Below, piece by piece: positions 10,101 to 17,429 of a stretch of 64,000 nucleotides of DNA (position 1 is its first letter; each line of letters starts with the position of its first letter). This DNA is from Caldilinea sp. CFX5 (lineage in GTDB: Bacteria; Chloroflexota; Anaerolineae; Caldilineales; Caldilineaceae). The translations under genes and the position numbers were made by a program. The notes below the pieces were generated by a model. That model worked only from the letters and a program-made list of their open reading frames with translations, searched no databases and had not been told where the DNA came from. Location: assembly GCA_021405325.1 (NCBI GenBank), contig QWII01000033.1, forward strand, positions 1 to 64,000, given 5' to 3'.

Positions 10101-10452
10101 AACTGTTCCGCCGTCGCCAACGCCGACGCCGACGTTAGAGCCGGCCCAAATCGACATCAGCCTTGATAAAGAGGTGATCAAGGTGGGCGAATGTGTGCGT
10201 GTCAACTGGCGAATCGTCGGCGTTTTCAAAGTCTTTTTTGATGATGGTTCGGGCGAAGTCTCGAGCAATGATAACATCGACCGCACGATTGAATATTGTA
10301 ACCTCAAACGGACAACCACCTTCCGTTGGCGCATTGTCACCGATCAGGACACCAACGACAATGACACGGAGATTGATCAGGAGCGCGATGCCGACGACTT
10401 CTCGGTCTTCCGGGAAAGAACCGTAACTGTTCAAGCGCGACCGGATGAATAA
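7174..10452 (+). CDS. Kinase-fold (predicted pseudokinase) transmembrane protein with Ig-like and SH3-like regions
   Basis: 1092 residues. Residues about 10-290 follow a Ser/Thr kinase fold: activation-segment ending RYLAPERLEG (194-203), LYELVLDATPF, and ALEKDPRKRYDRPAAL. Catalytic residues are missing: the VAIK Lys position reads VGVHF (about 44-48), the HRDLKPxN motif reads LREINPRTI (142-150, Asp to Glu, Lys to Asn, Asn to Thr), and no Gly-rich loop is seen; DFG is DLG (169-171). Ig-like strands follow (about 320-540), then a transmembrane helix (about 545-565), an extracytoplasmic part with an SH3-like segment, a Pro/Thr stalk near 970-990 and a last beta domain. It most likely acts as a scaffold or sensor rather than a kinase. 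Confidence 0.75.
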   Translation: MTERIATTLGRFQQYQIVEAQPALRVSGSDFFKAYHLQEQRPVGVHFVASPLPSDQHFRAQFGPAMERARRIQDPNLTTVREFELGEHEGYVVTEWLEGKPLHQLQESLRVTNQSVRLLDAIEIVQQIGCAVETLDLNGSHLREINPRTITLCRNDQGKAAPFEAILTDLGLLTLANGAGAPLQGRSNLELRYLAPERLEGKGPTLASTVYALGVLLYELVLDATPFPIETVEDAHTYKNARLLPLRTADPDFPSAFEAVLFTALEKDPRKRYDRPAALISALARALATLQVVTWELDQRQVADLSALLPPRKAQRKAQSVAARVQRDIIIEKPRLKATLAGDSTPLTIANRTNQVDHFHVTVEAPDGLPENWLTVVPINEGRAEINQVAKFTLQLRPTADIFVRAKEYPVKVRVSSRLRTWKEEAIVTVVVERTSGCHVDAIWPQVILPNAPATLAIKNLGNDRETFHIVWRSKNGAIRFEPSSVSAVVDALAETTVTFSPAPHWVPWFGREKSHPISAQVIARSNGNVEIREAEVRVRSVLYPLLLILSAVALLVALLTVVYSRRPHLVDANAHWCLDLPRVSDQPGLVTCWRETIKKQGAHVKSLALQLNATEKEIPIILVRGVISPPLTAVTVTVAPTPIAPAAVAATTTATYTAHLTRATHFMYVYEAPDLAARLDRPRLVARNLLGEQRWLGPLRWLGTNYYDIPYSHLAPGITPTPVVGQLRQFCVKADGAQSPPVCSSDALPKPIFELSAGEAAQLLFAWEPVNLEGSQPVLIPAPQTIDAASRQASALVPTQAGNYTYTLNMQDTTGKILISRTLVVKLNEIGCFVDANRADTELGQALYQSPGEIYEKIGTVKPGAEVIVKSAPADYTQNVDCRQWVRVVVKTTQEEGWLDFDGLSCSTSQITARQNTAAQGNCAPVEATRVAEAATQTAEQSAGQATGQTAQNAVVQLPVEKPAFGPTVIPIPTPTVPPSPTPTPTLEPAQIDISLDKEVIKVGECVRVNWRIVGVFKVFFDDGSGEVSSNDNIDRTIEYCNLKRTTTFRWRIVTDQDTNDNDTEIDQERDADDFSVFRERTVTVQARPDE

Positions 10453-10466
10453 GCAATGTGACTGAG

Positions 10467-10516
10467 CAATCTGCTCCTCGCCACACCCGCGCGTGGGTGT
10501 GGCGAGGAGCAGATTG
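10467..10516. repeat. 22-bp perfect palindrome with GCGCGT loop
   Basis: Arms at 10467-10488 and 10495-10516 are perfect complements with a 6-nt loop. It sits 14 bp after the pseudokinase stop and before the vWA-FHA gene, with TGACTGA repeated on both sides. No T-tract follows. It may end, slow or process transcription within the signalling half of the eCIS locus. Confidence 0.85.
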
Positions 10517-10552
10517 ACTGAATGATTCATTATCAGCTATAGGAAATTGATT

Positions 10553-12634
10553 GTGAGTAACCATCTGTTGTTCAAGCAAATCCGCCTGTGCGTGACCCTG
10601 CTTTGCCTTCTCTTGGGCTTGTGCTGGTTGGGGCGCCAGCCGCTCTATGCTCAGACGCCTACCCTAGACGTTGAGGTCAATGGCGATGACTATCCAAAGA
10701 TTGGCGTCACCGCCCGTTGCCGGGGGATTGGCGCCGGCGCCAACCAATTGTTTCTAGAGGTCTATGAGCATGGTGAGCGCCAGGCGCGTTCGCCGGTTAC
10801 GGTGGAAACGGCGGCGCCCAAACGGATTTTGCTCTTTATCGACATCTCGGTTTATGGCAAAGTTGCATTACAGCAGATCGCCAGCGCGCTCTATGATTTT
10901 AATGATTTGTGTACCTGGAGCAAAGATGATCAAATTGCGATCTATGTGCCGGCTAAAAGTAATGAAGGGTACCGCATTTCTCCGTTGGTGCACTGGACTA
11001 CGGATCGGGGGGCAGCGGCGAATCGCCTTCGCCAATTTGCTGATGCTGTCGTCAATCCACAAGCCTTTGCCAACAGCGATCCTGACCTATGCAATTTGGC
11101 GCTCGCCTTGCCCCGTGGCAACACGCCTCTGCTTGATCTGACCAGGCAAGCCAAGGAAACTGTTTTAGCGCATTTCACGCCCCCTGCTACCAACGGCATT
11201 TTGATCGTCTTCTCCGATGGTGTGGATTTCTGGCAGGGAAGAGAGCAATTTGTTGCATTGGGTCAAGAAATTCGTCAAAACTATGCTCTCTTTACCGTCT
11301 TCCTGACCGATGCAGAAAGAAAACAGCCGAAAAATTTGCTGGCGTTGGTCGATGCCCAAGCCAACCAGCGTCATTACTTTTCTTTGGGGAGTGGCGCTTC
11401 ACTCGCACTGACCGACCTCTGGCGCCAGGTGGAAAATCCACAGACCTACAAGTTTACCTATATCACGCAGCGTCCGCCGCCGGTTGCGCTGGTGGTCGAA
11501 GCGCGGGCCGATGACGACCCGCCAGTGCAGGCGCGCAATTCGCTCTATATCCAACTGCAACCGGTGCAGCTTGCCATTATCGATCCGCCGTTAGGCGCTC
11601 TCTTCCCTGTGACCCGCACCCAGGCGATCAGCGCTGCGATCGCCTTGACCGAAACGATTACTGCCCAAGTCGAAATCATCTGGCCGGCCGGGCGGACGCC
11701 CACGTTTGCTCGGCTACATTACCAGTTGAACGATCAATCCCCACGAACACGCACCATTTACCCTAGCCTGGCGCCGCGCCAGGTCGTCCCCCTGCCGTTG
11801 CCTGTCTTGCCGGTGGGCAGCTATCAGTTGGCGGTGACGGTCGACGGCGGCCATCCTACCTTACAGGGCGCGGATGAGAGCTTCTTTGAAATCCGCGAAA
11901 AGGATCTGGCGCCGCTTCAACGAACTGAAGTGGCGATTGGAACGGTAGCTGAGCGCATCAGCCGACAACGGGATCTACTCTACACCGCGCTCTTTGGCGT
12001 GGCGGTGGCCGGCATAGCGCTTTTGTTCTTCATGAGTTCCCGTTTGCGGCGGAATCGACAACAGACAGAAGAACGCGATGAGCAACTTGAAAAGCAACTG
12101 GCGCGCCTACAACTGGAACAGAAGAGCCTGGCCGGCAGCATCGTTCCCATGACGGCGTCTAACTGGCGACTGGAACAGCCCAAACTTAAGGCTGCGCTCT
12201 TTTTGCTCCAAGGCGGTGGGGTGCCGGAGTTTATTCCCATTCTGGCGGACGAAGAATATTCAGTCACCACGCTAGGGTCGGGCGACCGCAACACGGTCCG
12301 TTTATGGCATCGCTATGTTGATGATCAACATTGTCTCATCCGCTATGAAAACAACAAATGCTTTATTCGTGATGGCTGGCAAGAGCAGGAGCGTAGCACC
12401 AACGGCACCTTTGTGAACCATGAACCCGTTGGCTGGGAGGAGCGCAAACTCGAAGATGGCGATCAGATTCAACTCGGTCTCAGTGTGCGCTACAGTTTCC
12501 GCACCAAACGTTCTGACGATGCCTTGCTGACGGAAGCGCCGGCGCTTGAAGCGGCGCCAACGCCGGCGATGATGCTGACGCTGGCTGACCCGCCAGCCGC
12601 AACGACACAAACACAAGTCGGACAAAATTCCTAA
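10553..12634 (+). CDS. Secreted-side vWA-like domain, TM helix and cytoplasmic FHA-like domain
   Basis: 693 residues from GTG 10553, which has AGGAA 8 nt upstream; TTG 10547 would be too close to it. A signal or anchor segment (LCVTLLCLLLGLCWLG) is followed by a von Willebrand A-like domain (ILLFIDISVYGK; the MIDAS DxSxS reads DISVY, so it is degenerate; ILIVFSDGVDFW supplies a second acidic strand). A transmembrane helix lies at about 475-498, then a coiled-coil-like stretch (EERDEQLEKQLARLQLEQ), then an FHA-like domain at about 565-645 with an intact STNGTFVN loop but GS in place of Gly-Arg. It is likely to bridge outside sensing to the cytoplasmic eCIS baseplate. Confidence 0.75.
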   Translation: MSNHLLFKQIRLCVTLLCLLLGLCWLGRQPLYAQTPTLDVEVNGDDYPKIGVTARCRGIGAGANQLFLEVYEHGERQARSPVTVETAAPKRILLFIDISVYGKVALQQIASALYDFNDLCTWSKDDQIAIYVPAKSNEGYRISPLVHWTTDRGAAANRLRQFADAVVNPQAFANSDPDLCNLALALPRGNTPLLDLTRQAKETVLAHFTPPATNGILIVFSDGVDFWQGREQFVALGQEIRQNYALFTVFLTDAERKQPKNLLALVDAQANQRHYFSLGSGASLALTDLWRQVENPQTYKFTYITQRPPPVALVVEARADDDPPVQARNSLYIQLQPVQLAIIDPPLGALFPVTRTQAISAAIALTETITAQVEIIWPAGRTPTFARLHYQLNDQSPRTRTIYPSLAPRQVVPLPLPVLPVGSYQLAVTVDGGHPTLQGADESFFEIREKDLAPLQRTEVAIGTVAERISRQRDLLYTALFGVAVAGIALLFFMSSRLRRNRQQTEERDEQLEKQLARLQLEQKSLAGSIVPMTASNWRLEQPKLKAALFLLQGGGVPEFIPILADEEYSVTTLGSGDRNTVRLWHRYVDDQHCLIRYENNKCFIRDGWQEQERSTNGTFVNHEPVGWEERKLEDGDQIQLGLSVRYSFRTKRSDDALLTEAPALEAAPTPAMMLTLADPPAATTQTQVGQNS

Positions 12635-12660
12635 TCAATGTTGGGGAAAGAGACATCATC

Positions 12661-14487
12661 ATGCTTTTTGCTTTGGGCGAGCGCCTGACACATCACTGGC
12701 TGGCCGGTTGGCGCACAGGCGATAATCAGCGCCAACTAATCAAGTTTGTCACCACCCTGAACAATAAGCCGGCGCGCGTAGTCATCCTGGCCGGTAGCAC
12801 CAACAAAACGCCTGATGCGCCAGTCTGGCTACAGGAGATTGTGGCGGTGTTGCGTAACGAGTTGACCGACAGTGAGCGGGCGGCGCCGGAGGCGCTGGAG
12901 GTCGCTTTTCAGCAAGCCACGCAACGGCTACCCGAACACCAAAAGCTCAGAGTCGATGATGCCAGCTTGACCTTGTTGGCGGCAATTTTTCAAGGCGGTT
13001 ATCTACACTTGGCCTATCTGGGCGATAACCGGGCCTACCTCTACCGGCGGGGGGAACTCTATCAGTTGACCACCGATCACACCAAAGCCGAAGAGTTGGT
13101 GCGCGCTGGTCGCATTATGCGCATTGAGGTGCGCACCAACCCTGCCCGCTTTGTCCCCACCCGTTGGTTGGGAGATCGCAAACAACCGCTGGTTGACCGC
13201 CGGGTGCGCGACCTCTATGGGCAAAATAAAGCCGATACCTTGTCGGCGCCGCTTTCCTTGCGCGCCGGTGATAGAGTGTTGATTTGCTCACCCGAAATCG
13301 GCAATGCGCTTGAAGACAAAACCATCAAGGCGGCGTTGCGCCGGCGGGCTAATCAAGCTGCGGTCACCCGGTTAGTGAGTGCTATGCAGCACCAGACCGA
13401 TACGCTTGACGCCTATGCCGTTGGCTTATGGCCCTATCAACCGGGGCCGGGCCAGCTTATGCGACAGTCGCTCGAACTTGTGTGGAAATTGTTGCGCCGT
13501 TCTTTGCAAGTGGTTGGCGGGGTGCTTGGCCTCCTCTTGCTGGTGGCGTTGATTTACGTTCTCTGGCAACCTGTCTGTCGCAGCACCTACGATGGCGCCA
13601 GACTGACGCAAAAAGTGTTAGCTACCCAACGGTGTTTGGCCGCTGGTTCTCTGCAATCGCGAAGTTTACCCATCACCGAGCAGATCCGGCAACTTGGGCG
13701 AACGCTTTGCCCCGCTTGTTTGGGCTGGGGTGAGTATCTCCTACGCGGCCTGGAATGGGTGGGCGGTGTCCCTGTCTTGGTCAGGCAGAGCGGGGCCTGC
13801 CTCTGTGTGGCCCCGCTACCTGACACCGGTACAGGGACGCCAAATGCGGCGGCGGCAGCGACCGAAACCCAATCACCTGCCGAGGCTGCTACGGCTACAC
13901 CGCATTCGGGCTTTACCCGTACCAGTACGCCAACGTCCGCGGCCCCTTCCGGGCCGGTGGTTAACCAACGGCTATCAACGCCCCTTCCCACTGACGCGGC
14001 AACGGCGACACACACACCACTGCCCCCGGTTACAGCAACACCCAGGGCTACGGCCACCCTCACCGGCAGCGCCGCCATCACCAGCCCGGTGACTGTCACG
14101 CCGACGCTCCCACTGACATTGGCGATTGAATTGGTGGCGCCGGCGCCCGATGCGGTGGAATTACGGGATGATGTCACCTTTACCTGGCGAGCGGCGGCAC
14201 CGCCGCCGTCAGGCTTTGCCTATCAAACGGTTTTCTGGCCGGTTGACAAAAGGCCCACCGATGGTTTTGGTATTCATGAACAGGTCGAAGGACAAGAATT
14301 TGATCGGTCGATCGATCTTGTCGAACTGGATGACTCCTTGACCAGGGAAAACCCAATCTATAAAAACCTTTTGATTCCAAATAAACGCTATCACTGGAGT
14401 GTCTGCCTTTTGGACCTGAACGAGAAGCGGATTACAAACCGCTGTAGCAGCGACCAAAGAACGTTTATCTACAAACGGGAGCAATAG
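12661..14487 (+). CDS. PP2C-fold (predicted pseudophosphatase) transmembrane protein
   Basis: 608 residues. Residues about 1-260 follow the PPM/PP2C fold: AYLGDNRAYLYRRGELYQLT (about 118-137) is a clear family motif. The metal ligands are largely gone: the VxDGxGG strand reads VVILAGSTN, the SDG strand reads ICSPEIG, and the RxxNED start reads WRTGDNQRQ. Activity is therefore unlikely, though fold-based prediction should confirm it. A transmembrane helix spans about 285-305, followed by an extracytoplasmic Cys-rich segment, a Thr/Pro/Ala stalk (about 400-480) and a C-terminal beta domain. It starts 26 bp after the vWA-FHA gene and probably partners the pseudokinase protein. Confidence 0.72.
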   Translation: MLFALGERLTHHWLAGWRTGDNQRQLIKFVTTLNNKPARVVILAGSTNKTPDAPVWLQEIVAVLRNELTDSERAAPEALEVAFQQATQRLPEHQKLRVDDASLTLLAAIFQGGYLHLAYLGDNRAYLYRRGELYQLTTDHTKAEELVRAGRIMRIEVRTNPARFVPTRWLGDRKQPLVDRRVRDLYGQNKADTLSAPLSLRAGDRVLICSPEIGNALEDKTIKAALRRRANQAAVTRLVSAMQHQTDTLDAYAVGLWPYQPGPGQLMRQSLELVWKLLRRSLQVVGGVLGLLLLVALIYVLWQPVCRSTYDGARLTQKVLATQRCLAAGSLQSRSLPITEQIRQLGRTLCPACLGWGEYLLRGLEWVGGVPVLVRQSGACLCVAPLPDTGTGTPNAAAAATETQSPAEAATATPHSGFTRTSTPTSAAPSGPVVNQRLSTPLPTDAATATHTPLPPVTATPRATATLTGSAAITSPVTVTPTLPLTLAIELVAPAPDAVELRDDVTFTWRAAAPPPSGFAYQTVFWPVDKRPTDGFGIHEQVEGQEFDRSIDLVELDDSLTRENPIYKNLLIPNKRYHWSVCLLDLNEKRITNRCSSDQRTFIYKREQ

Positions 14488-14499
14488 GGGGTAGGGGAT

Positions 14500-16806
14500 A
14501 TGCCGAAACATCGTGCGGGTTTCTTGAGCCTAGCTGTTGTTGTTGCGTTGCTTGCTATTGGTTTCTGGACCTTTGTGGTTGGGGCGCGCCCGGCTACCGA
14601 TTTACAACAGTGGCAACCCGACTGGAAACTGCCCTATCCGTTAGCCAGCCACGGCGCCGTAGTGCATGATGGCTATCTTTATCTTGTTGGCGGCAGAATG
14701 GAATCGGGTTTCTCTACTGCGGCGGTTTGTTCGGCTAAAATTCTGAGTAAGGGTAAGCTGGATGTCTGCAATGGACAGCCAGGCTTACCGGCTGAACTCG
14801 CTTTTCATGCTGTTGTCACTTCAACTTCCCACCTTTACGTCCTTGGTGGTTGGGATGAGAGGAAGCAAATCTTCCATAATAAGGTATGGCGTGCGGACTT
14901 TAGAAGTGATGGCAATCTTGGCCCGTGGATGACTTACGGCTATTTTTATGAAAAGCGTCCGTTGGTTTTTCATGATGCACTCTTAATACATAACAAGTAC
15001 CTCTATGTGATTGGCGGACAGGATGACCGTGAACGAATCCAGAAAAAGGTTTTTTATGTGGATATTACGAGTGCCTATGTCAATACTACGACAGAGCAAC
15101 TGGATTGGCGGCCTGCCCCTGATTTGCCCGTCCCACTTGATAAATTGTCTGCAGTCGTGAAAGGCGATTTCATTTACGTAACCGGTGGCCGTGATGACCA
15201 CAAGAAGACGCGGAAAGAAGTCTACTATATCAAGATCGATAAAACTGGATTGATCGCCGATACAGAATGGCACACCGCATCTGAAAAACTGCCGGAGCCG
15301 CGCGAGTATCACAAAGCCATCGTATTTGACGACCGGCTAGTCATTTTAGGCGGCAAAGAGTACAAGGGTGGCGGTGTTAATGACAACGAATGGAACTCTA
15401 TCATCTATGCTTCGAGCATTGAAGCTAACGGCAATCCCCACGCATGGTCATTGCTACCTGGCATGATCGAATCACTGCAACGCTTTGCTGTTGTAACATT
15501 TGAGAAGGATTCTGCACAACGGCTCTATCTTCTCGGTGGTTTGCATGGTGCTGAATACCGGGAAACGGCTTATCAACTGGTGGCGCCAATCCCTGGCTTC
15601 ACACTAGCAGTTGCGCCTGCTTATATAGAGAACGCTGATCGATTAATCTATACAATCACCCTGCGTAGTCCGTATACATTGTCCAATGTTACAATGAGCA
15701 ATCGATTGCCGGATAATGCAAAAATTGTAGCGAATACACTCCGCGCTTCCCCTAGTATCTCCGGCACACCGGTAATAACCGAAGGAACACAATTGCTTCG
15801 GTGGCAACTAAAGCCTAATCTCGCGTTACCTTCTGTTGTCACTGTTGCGTATCAAGTTGCACTCGCCGCCCCTTTGGCGAACAATGTGATAGCAACTGTA
15901 ACGAATCCAGGTGCTGTTGCGACTTGGAGTTATTTGGGTTACCCCGGTAGCATAAAAAGTGCGCCTGGGACAGCGTTGTTACCGTACGCTCCTCAGCTTA
16001 CATTAACTGGTCAAACAGGTAGGAGTGTGGATGGTGAGACCGAAGTTTTTAACTATAGAGTCTATTACAAAAATGGCGCTTATACCCTAACTAATTTATC
16101 GATCGTCAATACAATTCCAGCAAGTGTTACCGTAATTCCCAGCAGCGCTGGCTGTACTCCGCTGTGTTTGAGCGCGGTTGAACCAGAGAATAATCCTGAA
16201 CAACAGATGCGGTGGAACCCGCCAACTTTGTCGCCTGGCGCCAGTGGACAGGTTTTCTATAGTGTCCGTCGCTTACCGCTATCAATTGCTGATGGAGTGA
16301 TTAAAAACCAAGGCGCCACGATCCATTGGCATTATCAAGAAGCTACAGGCTCACATACAAGCAAAGCTTTCAGTACAATTTTACCTTATGAAAAATTTAT
16401 GTTACGCAACGCGCCACATGGTCAAGTTAGTGTGGGTGATACTATTACTTACACAATCGTGTTTATTAACGGCGGTGATGTTCTCCAAAACATTTACATA
16501 ACCAATACGATACCACTGAGTGTTGTGCGCAAAAGTGAGAGCATTCATAGCGCAGGACTTGATTGGGTCGGACAAGGAAAGGATGCTGGTACGAACATGG
16601 TTTGGTATGCTGACTCAATCGCGTCAAATGCTCAAATTACCATGTCATATAGCGTGACCAAAACGAATGATGGGCCGATTTTTAACGAAGGGGCAATTAT
16701 TGGTTGGTTTTACAATGGCAAAGCGAGTATTACGTACAGCAGTGGCCGTTCGAACCCCTCCTTTTACCAATTTCTGCCATTGGTTTCATATTCTGTGGCA
16801 CAATAA
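14500..16806 (+). CDS. Secreted kelch-propeller protein with three DUF11 domains
   Basis: 768 residues. A hydrophobic N-terminus (FLSLAVVVALLAIGFWTFVV) acts as signal or anchor. Six kelch-like blades follow (GYLYLVGGR, LYVLGGWDE, LYVIGGQDD, FIYVTGGRDD, LVILGGKE, LYLLGGLHG), enough for one propeller. From about residue 365 there are three DUF11-type repeats (LIYTITLRSPY; FNYRVYYKNG; ITYTIVFINGG). The end reads FLPLVSYSVAQ. It starts 12 bp after the PP2C-fold gene, so it is probably cotranscribed. Codon third positions in the second half look more AT-rich than in the neighbours. It may be a surface receptor, adhesin or target-recognition part; no effector domain is recognised. Confidence 0.7.
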   Translation: MPKHRAGFLSLAVVVALLAIGFWTFVVGARPATDLQQWQPDWKLPYPLASHGAVVHDGYLYLVGGRMESGFSTAAVCSAKILSKGKLDVCNGQPGLPAELAFHAVVTSTSHLYVLGGWDERKQIFHNKVWRADFRSDGNLGPWMTYGYFYEKRPLVFHDALLIHNKYLYVIGGQDDRERIQKKVFYVDITSAYVNTTTEQLDWRPAPDLPVPLDKLSAVVKGDFIYVTGGRDDHKKTRKEVYYIKIDKTGLIADTEWHTASEKLPEPREYHKAIVFDDRLVILGGKEYKGGGVNDNEWNSIIYASSIEANGNPHAWSLLPGMIESLQRFAVVTFEKDSAQRLYLLGGLHGAEYRETAYQLVAPIPGFTLAVAPAYIENADRLIYTITLRSPYTLSNVTMSNRLPDNAKIVANTLRASPSISGTPVITEGTQLLRWQLKPNLALPSVVTVAYQVALAAPLANNVIATVTNPGAVATWSYLGYPGSIKSAPGTALLPYAPQLTLTGQTGRSVDGETEVFNYRVYYKNGAYTLTNLSIVNTIPASVTVIPSSAGCTPLCLSAVEPENNPEQQMRWNPPTLSPGASGQVFYSVRRLPLSIADGVIKNQGATIHWHYQEATGSHTSKAFSTILPYEKFMLRNAPHGQVSVGDTITYTIVFINGGDVLQNIYITNTIPLSVVRKSESIHSAGLDWVGQGKDAGTNMVWYADSIASNAQITMSYSVTKTNDGPIFNEGAIIGWFYNGKASITYSSGRSNPSFYQFLPLVSYSVAQ

Positions 16807-16818
16807 GATTGCTTAGTT

Positions 16819-17421
16819 TTATCTCTCAAGTATTGCTGGTATTACTAATGCCCTTTTCAACCGCGCTTGGTACTCAGTACGCGCAATCTCCACGGCGCCA
16901 AAGCGCTGCAGATGTTCCGTCATAAACTGCGTATCGAGCAGGGTAAAGCCGCCGGCCCGCAGCCGTTCCACCAGATGCACCAGCGCGATCTTGCTACTAT
17001 CGGTGGCGCGGCTGAACATGCTCTCCCCGGCGAAGAGACCGCCAACGGCGACGCCATAGAGACCACCGACCAATTCGCCGTTGATCCAGGTTTCGACGCT
17101 GTGCGCGTACCCCCATTCGTGCAGTTCGCAATAGACATCAATAATTTCCGGTGTGATCCAGGTGTGTTCCCGATCCTCGCCCGGTTCAGCGCAGGCGGTG
17201 ATGACGGCGCGGAAGGCGCTATCGACGCGTACCTCAAAGCCGCCTTGCCGAATGCGGCGCGCCAGGGAGCGCGGCACATGAAAGTTCTCATCCAGCGGAA
17301 TGATCGCGCGCGGGTCAGGGTCATACCAATAGATCGCCCCGTCATCGTGGCCCATGGGAAAGATGCCCTGGCTGTAGGTGTAGAGTAGCAATTCGGGGGT
17401 CAGGTCGGCGGGATCGCTCAT
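16819..17421 (-). CDS. aat: Leucyl/phenylalanyl-tRNA--protein transferase
   Basis: 200 residues, a normal length for Aat. It transfers Leu or Phe from tRNA to N-terminal Arg or Lys of proteins, marking them for ClpS/ClpAP-type N-degron decay. The family signatures are clear: YSQGIFPMG near residue 15, YWYDPDPRAIIPLD, the YCELHEWGYAHSVETW core and GGLYGVAVGGLFAGESMFSR, then LLDTQFMTEHLQRFGA. It is convergent with the kelch gene (12 bp apart) and starts 8 bp after the stop of the ThDP enzyme gene, so the two may be cotranscribed. Confidence 0.95.
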   Translation of the reverse strand: MSDPADLTPELLLYTYSQGIFPMGHDDGAIYWYDPDPRAIIPLDENFHVPRSLARRIRQGGFEVRVDSAFRAVITACAEPGEDREHTWITPEIIDVYCELHEWGYAHSVETWINGELVGGLYGVAVGGLFAGESMFSRATDSSKIALVHLVERLRAGGFTLLDTQFMTEHLQRFGAVEIARTEYQARLKRALVIPAILER

Positions 17422-17429
17422 GAGAATAT

